Shown: positions 1-9,087 of the stretch, in pieces
Layout: every line of letters begins with the position of its first letter
Position numbering within the stretch: position 1 is the first letter of the stretch
Notes under the pieces: generated by a model
The model's database searches: none
What the model saw: only the letters and a program-made list of their open reading frames with translations
What the model was told of the DNA's origin: nothing
Assembly: GCF_035989285.1 (NCBI RefSeq)
Contig: NZ_CP108513.1
Coordinates: 9,982,001-10,046,000, forward strand
Direction of reading: 5' to 3'
DNA: 64,000 bases
Source of the DNA: Streptomyces sp. NBC_01235
GTDB taxonomy: Bacteria > Actinomycetota > Actinomycetes > Streptomycetales > Streptomycetaceae
Program-made: the position numbers and the translations under genes

Positions 1-2
1 AG

Positions 3-1409
3 TCCCGCACCCTTTCGGGACCCCAGCACACCGTGACCGAGCCCGCCACCGGCGACTCGCTGGGCACGGTCGTCCTGGCGGGCGGTGCGGACGTCGGTCC
101 GGCCGCCGAGGCCGCCCGCGCCGCGCAGGCCGAGTGGGCGCGCGTCCCGCACTTCGTCCGAGCCGGAGTGCTGCGCAAGGCCGGCGACCTGTTCGCCGCG
201 CACGCCGACGAACTGCGCGACTGGATCGTCCGCGAGTCCGGCTCCATACCCGGCAAGGCCGACTTCGAGCTGCACGTCGCCGCCCAGGAGTGCTACGAGG
301 CCGCCGCCCTCGCCTCCCGGCCGGCCGGACAGGTCCTGCCCAGCGAAGCGCCCCGGCTGTCGTACACCCGGCGCGTCCCCGTCGGTGTGGTCGGCGTGAT
401 CTCCCCGTTCAACGCCCCGCTGATCCTGTCGATCCGCTCCGTCGCCCCCGCCCTCGCGCTCGGCAACGCGGTCGTCCTCAAGCCGGACCCGCGCACGGCC
501 GTGTGCGGCGGCCTGGCGCTGGCCGCGGTCTTCGCGGAGGCGGGCCTGCCCGAGGGCCTGCTGCACGTCCTCCCGGGCGGCGCCGAGACCGGCGCGGCCC
601 TGGTCGCCGACCCGCGCGTCCCGGTGATCTCCTTCACCGGCTCCACCGCGGCCGGCCGCGCCGTCGGCGAGGCTGCCGGACGCCACCTCAAGCGCGCGCA
701 CCTGGAACTCGGCGGCAACTCCGCCCTCATCGTGCTGGAGGACGCCGACCTGGACGCGGTGATCTCCACGGCCGCCTGGGGCTCGTTCTTCCACCAGGGC
801 CAGATCTGCATGACCACCGGCCGCCACCTGGTGCACGCCTCCCTCTACGAGGAGTACGTCGAGCGGCTCGCGGCGAAGGCCGACGCCCTCGCCGTCGGCG
901 ACCCGCACCGCGCGCAGGTCCACCTCGGCCCGCTCATCGACGACGGCCAACTCGCCAAGGTGCACGGACTGGTGGAGGCCAGCACGGCGGCCGGCGCGAA
1001 GCTCGCCGCGGGCGGCACGCACGAGAACCTCTTCTACCGGCCGACGGTCCTCGCGGGCGTCGACGACGACACCCCCGCCTACGCGGAGGAGGTCTTCGGC
1101 CCGGTGGCCCCGGTGCGCCCCTTCACTACGGCGGACGAGGCGGCGGCCCTGGCCGCGCGCAGCTCCTACGGCCTCTCGCTCGGCATCGTCACCCGGGACG
1201 CCGCCCGCGGCCTCGACCTCGCCGAACGCGTCCCGACCGGCATCGTGCACATCAACGACCAGACGGTGAACGACGAGGCCGTCGCACCCTTCGGTGGCGT
1301 CGCCGCCTCCGGCACCGGTGCCCGCTTCGGCGGCGAGGCCAACCTGGAGGCCTTCACCGACGTGCGCTGGACGACCGTGCGGGGCGACGTCGCGCCGTAC
1401 CCGTTCTAG
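3..1409 (+). CDS. NAD(P)-dependent aldehyde dehydrogenase, benzaldehyde-dehydrogenase-like (5' truncated by window edge)
   Basis: This gene would oxidise an aldehyde, probably aromatic, to the acid with NAD(P)+ in the cytoplasm. The reading frame is open to the left edge, and the visible 468 residues are 10-20 short of the family length, so the true start lies outside the window; a GTG at 33 is unlikely to be the start. Visible family motifs are PFNAPL near the cofactor site, FTGSTAAGRAVGEAAG of the nucleotide fold, the general-base Glu in LELGGNSALI and the catalytic Cys in HQGQICMTTGRH. The C-terminal PFGGVAASGTGARFGG segment is typical of the superfamily. The benzaldehyde-type assignment comes from overall resemblance; the substrate is inferred. 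It converges on the thioredoxin gene. Confidence 0.9.
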   Translation, partial: SRTLSGPQHTVTEPATGDSLGTVVLAGGADVGPAAEAARAAQAEWARVPHFVRAGVLRKAGDLFAAHADELRDWIVRESGSIPGKADFELHVAAQECYEAAALASRPAGQVLPSEAPRLSYTRRVPVGVVGVISPFNAPLILSIRSVAPALALGNAVVLKPDPRTAVCGGLALAAVFAEAGLPEGLLHVLPGGAETGAALVADPRVPVISFTGSTAAGRAVGEAAGRHLKRAHLELGGNSALIVLEDADLDAVISTAAWGSFFHQGQICMTTGRHLVHASLYEEYVERLAAKADALAVGDPHRAQVHLGPLIDDGQLAKVHGLVEASTAAGAKLAAGGTHENLFYRPTVLAGVDDDTPAYAEEVFGPVAPVRPFTTADEAAALAARSSYGLSLGIVTRDAARGLDLAERVPTGIVHINDQTVNDEAVAPFGGVAASGTGARFGGEANLEAFTDVRWTTVRGDVAPYPF

Positions 1410-1431
1410 GAGGGACCCTTTCATCCGGGGG

Positions 1432-1447
1432 GACTCTTTCAAGAGTC
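1432..1447. terminator. Short convergent hairpin
   Basis: A perfect 7-bp inverted repeat, GACTCTT-tc-AAGAGTC, lies between the converging aldehyde dehydrogenase and thioredoxin genes. The two-base spacer means about six pairs can form. Its place between convergent stop codons suggests a bidirectional terminator, but it is weak for this GC content. Confidence 0.4.
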
Positions 1448-1466
1448 GGGGGACTCTCTCCAGGAG

Positions 1467-1868
<402 letters not shown>

Positions 1869-1935
1869 GGCGTGATTCCCTCTTCCCGGTGCTTCCTGCC
1901 AGGGGTGTCCTGACATGGGGTGAAGCCGTCCGCAC

Positions 1936-1961
1936 AACGCGGTCGGCCGGTCGCGTATTCC
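1936..1961 (-). promoter_or_regulatory. SigR-type (thiol-stress) promoter of the thioredoxin gene
   Basis: Read on the minus strand, GGAAT (1961-1957) is followed by exactly 18 bases and GTT (1938-1936). This matches the established streptomycete SigR consensus GGAAT-N18-GTT. The predicted start of transcription is near 1929, giving a leader of about 60 bases. Thioredoxin genes are known SigR targets, so sequence and context agree. Confidence 0.75.
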
Positions 1962-2011
1962 GCGCCCCTACCCGTGTGGTCACCGGCCACACCACCCACC
2001 AGACTGACCCC

Positions 2012-3433
2012 ATGACGGAAACGGAAACCATCGTGTACGACGTCGTGGTGCTCGGGGCCGGGCCCGTGGGGGAGAACGTCGCCGACCGCACCCGCGCGGC
2101 CGGTCTCACCACCGCGGTCGTGGAGAGCGAACTCGTCGGCGGCGAGTGCTCGTACTGGGCCTGCATGCCCAGCAAGGCCCTGCTGCGCCCGGTCATCGCC
2201 CGCGCCGACGCCCGCCGCGTGCCGGGCCTGCGCCAGGCGGTCCAGGGCCCCCTCGACGCGGCCGCGGTCCTCGCCCACCGCAACTACTACACCTCCGACT
2301 GGCACGACGACGGCGCCGCCCAGTGGCTCGAGAGCATCAGTGCCGACCTGTACCGCGGCCACGGCCGGCTCACCGGCCCGCGCACGGTCACCGTGGGCGA
2401 CAAGGTGCTCACCGCCCGGCACGCCGTAGCCGTCGCCACCGGCACCCGCGCGGTCCTGCCCGACCTGCCGGGACTCGCCGAGGTGAAACCCTGGACCAGC
2501 CGGGAGGCGACCAGCGCGCAGGCGGTGCCCGGCCGGCTCGTCGTGGTCGGCGGCGGAGTCGTCGCCACCGAGATGGCCACCCTCTATCAGGCCCTCGGCT
2601 CGCAGGTCACCGTGCTCGTGCGCGGCAAGGGCCTGCTGAACCGCATGGAGCCGTTCGCCGGCGAACTCGTCGCCGAGGCGCTCGCCGAGGCCGGCGCCGA
2701 CGTGCGCACCGGCGCCTCGGTCGAGTCGGTGACCCGTACCGCGGACGGCACCGTCGTGGTCGTCACCGGCGGCGGCGACCGCATCGAGGCCGACGAGATC
2801 CTCTTCGCCACCGGTCGCGCCCCGCACACCGAGGACCTCGGCCTGGAGACAGTCGGCCTGGAACCGGGCTCCTGGCTCACGGTCGACGACAGCCTCCTGG
2901 TCACCGGCACCGACTGGCTCTACGCCGTCGGCGACGTCAACCACCGCGCCCTGCTCACCCACCAGGGCAAGTACCAGGCGCGCATCGCGGGAGCCGCCAT
3001 CGTCGCCCGCGCCGCCGGAACGCCGCTGACCGAGACCGGCCCCTGGAGCGCCCACGCGGCCACCGCCGACCACCAGTGCGTCCCCCAGGTCGTCTTCACC
3101 GACCCCGAGGCCGCCGCCGTGGGCCTCTCCCTGGCGGAGGCCGAAGAGGCCGGGTACCGGGTGCGGGCCGTCGACGTGGAGATGACCTCGGTGGCGGGCG
3201 CCGGCCTCTACGCCGACGGCTACAAGGGCCGCGCCCGGATGGTCGTCGACCTGGAGGAGGAGATACTGCGCGGAGTCACCTTCGTCGGCCCGGGCGTCGG
3301 CGAACTGATCCACTCCGCGACCGTCGCGGTCGTCGGCCAGGTCCCCATCGCCCGCCTGTGGCACGCGGTCCCGTCCTACCCGACGATCAGCGAGGTGTGG
3401 CTGCGGCTGCTGGAGGCGTTCCGCGACAACTGA
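2012..3433 (+). CDS. FAD-dependent pyridine nucleotide-disulfide oxidoreductase
   Basis: This is a 473-residue class I flavoprotein disulfide reductase of the dihydrolipoamide dehydrogenase/mercuric reductase superfamily. The FAD-binding motif GAGPVG is at residues 15-20, the redox-active pair is C46SYWAC51, a second Rossmann motif (VVVGGGVVATE) binds NAD(P)H, and the C-terminal dimerisation domain ends in YPTISEVWLRLLE. In dihydrolipoamide dehydrogenase the C-terminal motif carries a catalytic His just before P-T; here that position is Tyr, as in mercuric-reductase-like members. The ATG at 2012 opens the conserved fold but has no clear ribosome-binding site. The physiological substrate is unknown. 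Confidence 0.88.
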   Translation: MTETETIVYDVVVLGAGPVGENVADRTRAAGLTTAVVESELVGGECSYWACMPSKALLRPVIARADARRVPGLRQAVQGPLDAAAVLAHRNYYTSDWHDDGAAQWLESISADLYRGHGRLTGPRTVTVGDKVLTARHAVAVATGTRAVLPDLPGLAEVKPWTSREATSAQAVPGRLVVVGGGVVATEMATLYQALGSQVTVLVRGKGLLNRMEPFAGELVAEALAEAGADVRTGASVESVTRTADGTVVVVTGGGDRIEADEILFATGRAPHTEDLGLETVGLEPGSWLTVDDSLLVTGTDWLYAVGDVNHRALLTHQGKYQARIAGAAIVARAAGTPLTETGPWSAHAATADHQCVPQVVFTDPEAAAVGLSLAEAEEAGYRVRAVDVEMTSVAGAGLYADGYKGRARMVVDLEEEILRGVTFVGPGVGELIHSATVAVVGQVPIARLWHAVPSYPTISEVWLRLLEAFRDN

Positions 3434-3451
3434 GCCCAGAAGCAGGGACGT

Positions 3452-6400
3452 TCAGCTGATTCCGAGGCTGTCCTGCCAGGCGCGGGACAGCCTCGGGCGC
3501 AGGAGGACGACACCTTGCTGCGTCCCCACCGCCAGGTCCAGCGCCGGGCTGTCCGGCAGGGGGACCAGCGAGGTGACGAGGGCGGGCAGGGGCGCCGCCC
3601 AGACCCGGTCACCGCTCGGGAGATGGCACAGCGCGACGCCGTACTCGTCGCTCAACGCCACCAGCGTCTCGCCGCTCGGCGCGGGCCCGGCCCACAGGAT
3701 GCGGCAGGCGGGGACGGCCAGGCGGTGGAGGATGTCCGGGGTCGTCGCGTCCCACATTGTCACCGGGGCCGGACGGGAGTCGTCGGACGCCCGGTCGTCG
3801 AGGAGCAGCAGGACGGGGGTGCCGTCGGGGAGTTCGGTCCAGCGTATGAAGTGGTCGTTTCCCGATACGAGCGTGCGACGGAGAGACGGGTCCGGCGACA
3901 CGTCGGGTCGGGGACCCGCCACCTCGTACTGACGGTTCGTCGGCAGGTGGACGACCCGGGTGGTGCCGTCCCAGCCCTGCTGGGCCACCCAGCGGGTCCC
4001 GTCGGCGCCGTGGTGGGCCAGCAGGAGCCACACGTCGTCGAGGAGCTCCACCGGCGCACCCTCGTCGCACGCGCCGTCGGAGATGTTCCACAGTCGCCCG
4101 TCCGTGCGGCCGGACGGCTGCCTCGGGACCGTCTCGCCCGCCACGGTGGCCGGCTTCGAGTGCCCGGCCACGCTGCTTTCCCAGCCCACGGGCTTGCGGA
4201 CGCCCGTCATCAGCGCGGTGCTCCCGGACGGCAGGACGAACGCCGCTGAGCATGCCTGGTCCCGCAGCGGATCGAGCATCCAGGGAAGCTCCGTCCAGTC
4301 GGGCTGCGCGTCGGGGGCGTCCAGGAGCCGGAACCGCCCGAGGATCCGGTCGAAGGCCAGGACGCGCGCGTGCGGCGACAGCCGGGTGGGCGGCAGGAGA
4401 TGACCCGACACCGCACCGCCCACGCAGTCGCCGCTCAACCACGTCAGCTCGGTCGGCTCACCCTCCTCGCCGGGCCTCACCCGGGACCAGACGAGATGGG
4501 AGATGGGAATGACCCCGGGCGGTGCCGGCACGGCTTCGGAGAAGGACTCCAGCCGGAAGTGCCCCCCGTAGGCCCATGCCAGCGCGTGCAGTGCGCCCTC
4601 GGAGTCGACGGTCCAGTCCTGCTCGTCGTCGACATCGGCGTACAGACCACGCAAGGGCGAGGATGTCGAACCGCCGTCCCGTCCCGTGGCAGGGACGACA
4701 CGACGAGCCTCGGTACCGGACAGGGCGAGGACACCCGGTGAGGCGGCCGGCCACGCGATCAGCGACTCGATTTCAGGGGCGGCCCCGCCGACGGAGCCAC
4801 TCGGTGCCGCGGGCTCGGCCGGGCGTTCGTGGTCCCCCCACTTCCACAGCCGTGCGGTGCCGTCGTTGCCCACGGCGAGGACGTCCGGCCCGCGACCGCC
4901 GTCGACGGGCAGCAGACGCAGGGCGCACACCGCGCCCTCGTGTCCCCACATCGCCGACCCGATCGCGTCCCCGGTGGCGATGTCCACCACGCGTACCGCG
5001 ATGTCGTTCACCCCCACCCCGTACAGACCGTCACGCAGCAAGGCGGGCGTCAGCCTGTCGACGTGACCTGCCGCCCTGTCCTGTGCGGCGACGGGCTGCG
5101 GCGGGGCGTCGAGACGTACCACGAGCAGGTCGTCGTTGTTCTGCGTCACGAACACGGGATCCGCCTCGCTGCCGAGCGCGAAGCCACAGTCCTGCCAGAT
5201 GAAGCCGTCGAACGCCTTGGACACCGCGCGCCCCGATCCCGGGTGCAGGAGCGTCAGACGAGTGCGGCTCTCCCCGATTGCGGCGACGGTCCCGCCGCTG
5301 CCGTGCATGTGCGACATCAGGAACGGCTCGCTCGCACCGTCCAGCAGTACGCTCACGTCGGCGTCGCCGTCCCCGGCGAGGGGATGCAGGGTGACGCGCC
5401 CGAGCCGGCCGTCGCAGACCAGCAGCCGGACCCGCCCGTCCTCGTCGTACGCCAGGCACGCGGTGGCGCCGATCTCTCCGTGGGCGAACCTGCTCGGGTT
5501 CTCGCACGCGGCCTCGGCCAGCGTGTCGAGCGCCGGAAGGGAGCGGACGACGACGCGCTCCGTGTTCCCGCACAGCAGCACGGCCGTGCCGTCGGGCAGG
5601 AACCCGGAGTCGAACAGGATGGTGTCCCCGCCGGAAGCGGTGTGGAGCAGCGTCTGGTCCGCGACGTCCCAGATCCGGACGTCCCCCACGGCATCCAGGG
5701 TGACCGCCCGTGCCGGGCTCCTGTCGTCGTCCAGCACCGCGAGCCCCACGACGTCGGCCGGATGAGGCAGGACGGTGGACTGCGAAGGGTTGTCGAGTCG
5801 CCACACATGGACGTGCGGGGCCCGCGGCGGGGCGGCCAGCACCACCCGGCCGCCGGACGGCAGGAACACCTGCTCGATCGTCCAGTGCGGGTTGTACGCG
5901 CGGGTCGCGTACCCCTCGCCCTCATGGCGTCCCACCACCCGATGCGGGGTGATCTCCCGAGGCTCTACGCGCACGTCCCCCAGCACCGGCGACAGCCCCG
6001 ACGCCCGGCGCCGCAGCCCGTCCTCCCCGTACGTCGCCGCCACGAACGCCAGCAGGGCGGCCCGGTCGACGGAACCGGGGTCGCTGTCGGCCACCAGGTA
6101 GGCGTAGCGCTCCACGGCCATGGCGAGCACGGGCCTGCGCACGGCCTGTCGTACGGCGGGCAGCAGCGTGGCCGGGTCGGAGTGGACGACGAACGACGCG
6201 TCCTCGATGAGGTCGTCCAGGTGTCCCGCCGGCGCCGCGTGCGTGGCCAGATGGGCGAGGACGTACGGGTGGGCGCACGACCAGTCCTTGTCGGGCACGA
6301 GTTCCAGCAGGATCTCGACGAAGCACTCCTGAAGGTCCGTCATGTCCCGGTGGGCGAGCGCCCGTTGCTTGAGGTGGTCGGTCAGCTCCTGGTGGTAGAG

Positions 6401-8143
6401 CCGGAAGTACTTCGTCCCGGCCACCTCCGCATGGGCCAGGTACGAGCCGTCCTCCTCCAGCAGCAGGTCGATGTCCGCCTGGGCGAGAGCGATACCCGAA
6501 AGGCGCGCCGCCGCCGACAGCCAGATCCTGCGCGGCAGTCCGTTGCCCGCGCCGAACGCCAGCGTGGTCAGCAGCGCGACGGTGCGGGCGTGCCGCCCCG
6601 TGGGCAGACGCTGGAGATACGCCTCGAACGCGCCGCCCACGTCCGAGGGCAACTGCTCGGACCAGCCGGGCACGGCGGTGTCCACCAGCGGCCCGCGCAG
6701 CAGCGCGCTGGCGGTCATCCGGGCGACCAGGAAGCAGCGCCCGGCACGGCGGGCGACCTCGTGCGCCACCCGGAGGGCGAGTTCCGGGTGTGCCGCGTAG
6801 GGCGCTCCCGTGTCGCCGAGGATCTTCGCCACGTATGCGGCCGGGTCCGTGTCCCGCGCGTACCGGTCGTCATCGAGGTCGACGACCGGAACCCGGTCGC
6901 CCAGATGGGGCAGCAGCTCCCGCCGTGAGCCGACCACCAGCCTGACGCACGCCACCGCCCCGAGCGGCCGCAGGAGTTCCCACGCGATACGGCGGGCCTC
7001 GGCCTTGTCGCCGGCGGAGCCCGCCTCGTCGAGCGAGTCCACGACGACGCGGAACGGCCGCCGGCGCTCCGCGAGGGCGGTGAAGAGGGCGACCGGAGTG
7101 GCGGCGCGCACGTCGGCGGCGGCCGCGATCCGGCCCACCAGGGCCTCCAGGGTCTGGTGGTGGGCGTTGACCGAGGCGTCGGCGTGGCCGTCCAGCACCA
7201 GACGCCCGAGCACGGCCGACTTTCCCGACCCGGGTTCCGCCGTCACGACGAGCAGCCGTCCCGGCTCGTCCCCGTCCAGATGGGCCCGGGCCTGCGCAAG
7301 CGCCCGCTCGCGCCCGGTGAAGTACGAGCCGGGATCGTGGACGTGCTCCACGCCCCGGCCACGCGGCTCGAAGTGCGAGGACAGGTCCGAAACGTCTCCC
7401 TGGGCCCGGCCGTCGCTCACGATCTCGGCGTACGGATCGAACGCGGGGTTCGTGAAGAAGGGAGGCCGCTCGGACTGGTCGACCGAGGAGCAGGCGGCGC
7501 GCTGCGCGTTGCCCGCCGCCACGAACGACGCGCTGACGCGTTCGGCGAGCGTGCTGGGCGCCAGATAGCGCTGCGAGGGACCGTCGCCCCGGGCACACGC
7601 CTCGGCGAGCTCCACGACGAAGGCTCCGTCCAGGGCCATGTCGCGATGGCGGGCCGAGGCCAGCAGCCAGGTGCCCGCGCCGAAGGCATCGGAGCGGCCC
7701 CGGCCCGCCACGATGGTGTCGGTGATCGTGCCGATCTCCGCGGTGGCCGCCGCCGCGTGGCAGGCGTCCACCACGAACAGCACGTTGCGCACGGGCGAGG
7801 TGGCCAGGATTTCCGCCAGGTGGGGCAGGGACAGCCAGGAACGCGGGCGGCGCGTCTCACTGCCCGCGCAGGCCAGCCGGTACTGGCCGGTCGGAGCCCG
7901 GTCGCCGTGCCCGGCGTAGTACACGACCACGACGTCCTCGGCCGTGAGAGCGGGAGTCGCGCACCAGTCGGCCAGCGCGTCCTCGAAGGACGCGGAGTCG
8001 GGGTCGTAGGACACCGCGGTCAGGACCCGCTCGTAGCCCATCGAGGCGAAGAGGTCCACCGCACGGTCGACGTCCTCGTGCGCGAGGGGGAGTTCGGCGT
8101 TCTCCCGGTAGTGCCGGGTGCCCGCAGCGACCAGATAGCGCAT
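3452..8143 (-). CDS. Caspase-like peptidase - STAND-type P-loop NTPase - WD40 repeat protein
   Basis: This 1563-residue protein joins three modules. Residues 1-230 form a caspase-like (C14) peptidase with the catalytic His79 in YYAGHGD and Cys128 in VVDACHAA. Residues 270-620 form a STAND/NACHT-like NTPase with Walker A EPGSGKS (303-309) after GRERAL, and Walker B VVVDSLDEAG (366-375). From about residue 760 to the end are degenerate WD40-type blades, such as DVRIWDV and DGTARLWKW, which would form one or two propellers. No signal peptide or membrane helix is visible. In this architecture the propeller usually senses a ligand, the NTPase oligomerises and the protease is the effector. Its ATG overlaps the upstream hydrolase stop by one base (TGATG), so translation is probably coupled. 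The modules are clear; an antiphage or cell-death role is inferred. Confidence 0.88.
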   Translation of the reverse strand: MRYLVAAGTRHYRENAELPLAHEDVDRAVDLFASMGYERVLTAVSYDPDSASFEDALADWCATPALTAEDVVVVYYAGHGDRAPTGQYRLACAGSETRRPRSWLSLPHLAEILATSPVRNVLFVVDACHAAAATAEIGTITDTIVAGRGRSDAFGAGTWLLASARHRDMALDGAFVVELAEACARGDGPSQRYLAPSTLAERVSASFVAAGNAQRAACSSVDQSERPPFFTNPAFDPYAEIVSDGRAQGDVSDLSSHFEPRGRGVEHVHDPGSYFTGRERALAQARAHLDGDEPGRLLVVTAEPGSGKSAVLGRLVLDGHADASVNAHHQTLEALVGRIAAAADVRAATPVALFTALAERRRPFRVVVDSLDEAGSAGDKAEARRIAWELLRPLGAVACVRLVVGSRRELLPHLGDRVPVVDLDDDRYARDTDPAAYVAKILGDTGAPYAAHPELALRVAHEVARRAGRCFLVARMTASALLRGPLVDTAVPGWSEQLPSDVGGAFEAYLQRLPTGRHARTVALLTTLAFGAGNGLPRRIWLSAAARLSGIALAQADIDLLLEEDGSYLAHAEVAGTKYFRLYHQELTDHLKQRALAHRDMTDLQECFVEILLELVPDKDWSCAHPYVLAHLATHAAPAGHLDDLIEDASFVVHSDPATLLPAVRQAVRRPVLAMAVERYAYLVADSDPGSVDRAALLAFVAATYGEDGLRRRASGLSPVLGDVRVEPREITPHRVVGRHEGEGYATRAYNPHWTIEQVFLPSGGRVVLAAPPRAPHVHVWRLDNPSQSTVLPHPADVVGLAVLDDDRSPARAVTLDAVGDVRIWDVADQTLLHTASGGDTILFDSGFLPDGTAVLLCGNTERVVVRSLPALDTLAEAACENPSRFAHGEIGATACLAYDEDGRVRLLVCDGRLGRVTLHPLAGDGDADVSVLLDGASEPFLMSHMHGSGGTVAAIGESRTRLTLLHPGSGRAVSKAFDGFIWQDCGFALGSEADPVFVTQNNDDLLVVRLDAPPQPVAAQDRAAGHVDRLTPALLRDGLYGVGVNDIAVRVVDIATGDAIGSAMWGHEGAVCALRLLPVDGGRGPDVLAVGNDGTARLWKWGDHERPAEPAAPSGSVGGAAPEIESLIAWPAASPGVLALSGTEARRVVPATGRDGGSTSSPLRGLYADVDDEQDWTVDSEGALHALAWAYGGHFRLESFSEAVPAPPGVIPISHLVWSRVRPGEEGEPTELTWLSGDCVGGAVSGHLLPPTRLSPHARVLAFDRILGRFRLLDAPDAQPDWTELPWMLDPLRDQACSAAFVLPSGSTALMTGVRKPVGWESSVAGHSKPATVAGETVPRQPSGRTDGRLWNISDGACDEGAPVELLDDVWLLLAHHGADGTRWVAQQGWDGTTRVVHLPTNRQYEVAGPRPDVSPDPSLRRTLVSGNDHFIRWTELPDGTPVLLLLDDRASDDSRPAPVTMWDATTPDILHRLAVPACRILWAGPAPSGETLVALSDEYGVALCHLPSGDRVWAAPLPALVTSLVPLPDSPALDLAVGTQQGVVLLRPRLSRAWQDSLGIS

Positions 8144-9042
8144 CAGCCGGCCTCGGGGAGCAGCCCCGCCGTGATCGCCCGGCCGGTCTCGACGGCGGTG
8201 AGGTAGCGCGTGGCGTCGTGCATGTGGCTGCCGTTGTGCACGGCCACATCGGTCACGCCGTCACCGAAGGCGGGCCGCAGGTCCCGGACGACGGCCACGA
8301 TGTCGGTGGCGTCGGCGATGTTCGTCCAGGCCCGCAGCGGCTTCGGCCATACCGCCCGGCGTCCCTCGGGGGAGGGGTCGAGCCGGTCCAGCACGTGCGC
8401 CCGCATGCCGAGCGGAGAGCCCAGGGTGACCAGCATGCGCACGTCCCAGTCGCGGTTGCGCTCCGGGTCGCACAGCGTCTCGTAGGCGACGACCGAGCCC
8501 AGGGAGTGGGCCACGACGACCCTGGTGTCCGGGCTGATCCGGTCGGACAGCCGGTCGCGTGCCGCGCTGCGGACGTCCCCGTCGCCGAGGTAACGGGTCA
8601 CCTGCTTCAGACTGCCGATCAGCGCCCGGTCGAGCACCCCGGTCAGGAAACGGGCGCCGGTCAGGGCGTCGAGCGCGGCACGCACCGCGTTCAGTCGCAG
8701 GGCCCGGGAGGCGCCCCAGCCGACGGCACCCCGGGTGCCGGCCTGCGCCGGGCCGGGGACCGCCGGGTCGGTGCGGGCGGCCTCGGCCCACCACTCCATG
8801 AGGAGGGCGAACTCGTCGTCGGACTCGATGTCGCCCGCGTCGTAGGGGAGTTCCCGCCCGGCACGGGTGCCGGCCGGGCGGAACAGGTCACCGTAGAACG
8901 CCACGCCGATGTCGTCGGGAGAGGGGACCGGCCCGCCGGCCAGCCTTGCTCCGCCCAGCAGTTCCGGTACGACGTCCCGTGCCAGGGAGTCCTCACTCAG
9001 GTACTGCTTGCCGACGCCGTGTACGAAGACGACCTTGCTCAA
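8143..9042 (-). CDS. Alpha/beta hydrolase encoded with the caspase-NTPase protein
   Basis: This is a 299-residue serine hydrolase of the alpha/beta fold. It starts with VVFVHGVGKQY, whose HGVG forms the oxyanion side. The nucleophile elbow is VVVAHSLGSVVAYE with Ser180, and Asp247 and His273 (or His275) are candidates for the rest of the triad. No signal peptide is visible, so it is probably cytosolic. The start is a TTG at 9042 preceded by GGGAGGGACAA. It is the first gene of a two-gene operon and its stop overlaps the caspase-NTPase start. Lipase/esterase-fold partners recur beside STAND proteins in bacterial conflict systems, so it may be a second effector or an accessory. The substrate is unknown. 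Confidence 0.8.
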   Translation of the reverse strand: MSKVVFVHGVGKQYLSEDSLARDVVPELLGGARLAGGPVPSPDDIGVAFYGDLFRPAGTRAGRELPYDAGDIESDDEFALLMEWWAEAARTDPAVPGPAQAGTRGAVGWGASRALRLNAVRAALDALTGARFLTGVLDRALIGSLKQVTRYLGDGDVRSAARDRLSDRISPDTRVVVAHSLGSVVAYETLCDPERNRDWDVRMLVTLGSPLGMRAHVLDRLDPSPEGRRAVWPKPLRAWTNIADATDIVAVVRDLRPAFGDGVTDVAVHNGSHMHDATRYLTAVETGRAITAGLLPEAG

Positions 9043-9087
9043 TTGTCCCTCCCCGTGTGAGGGAACAAGGTTACGCGCGCGGCGAGG

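Noticed and set aside
1869..1937. Longer thioredoxin starting at 1937
   Set aside because: The extension covers the predicted SigR promoter; the ATG at 1868 has a good ribosome-binding site.
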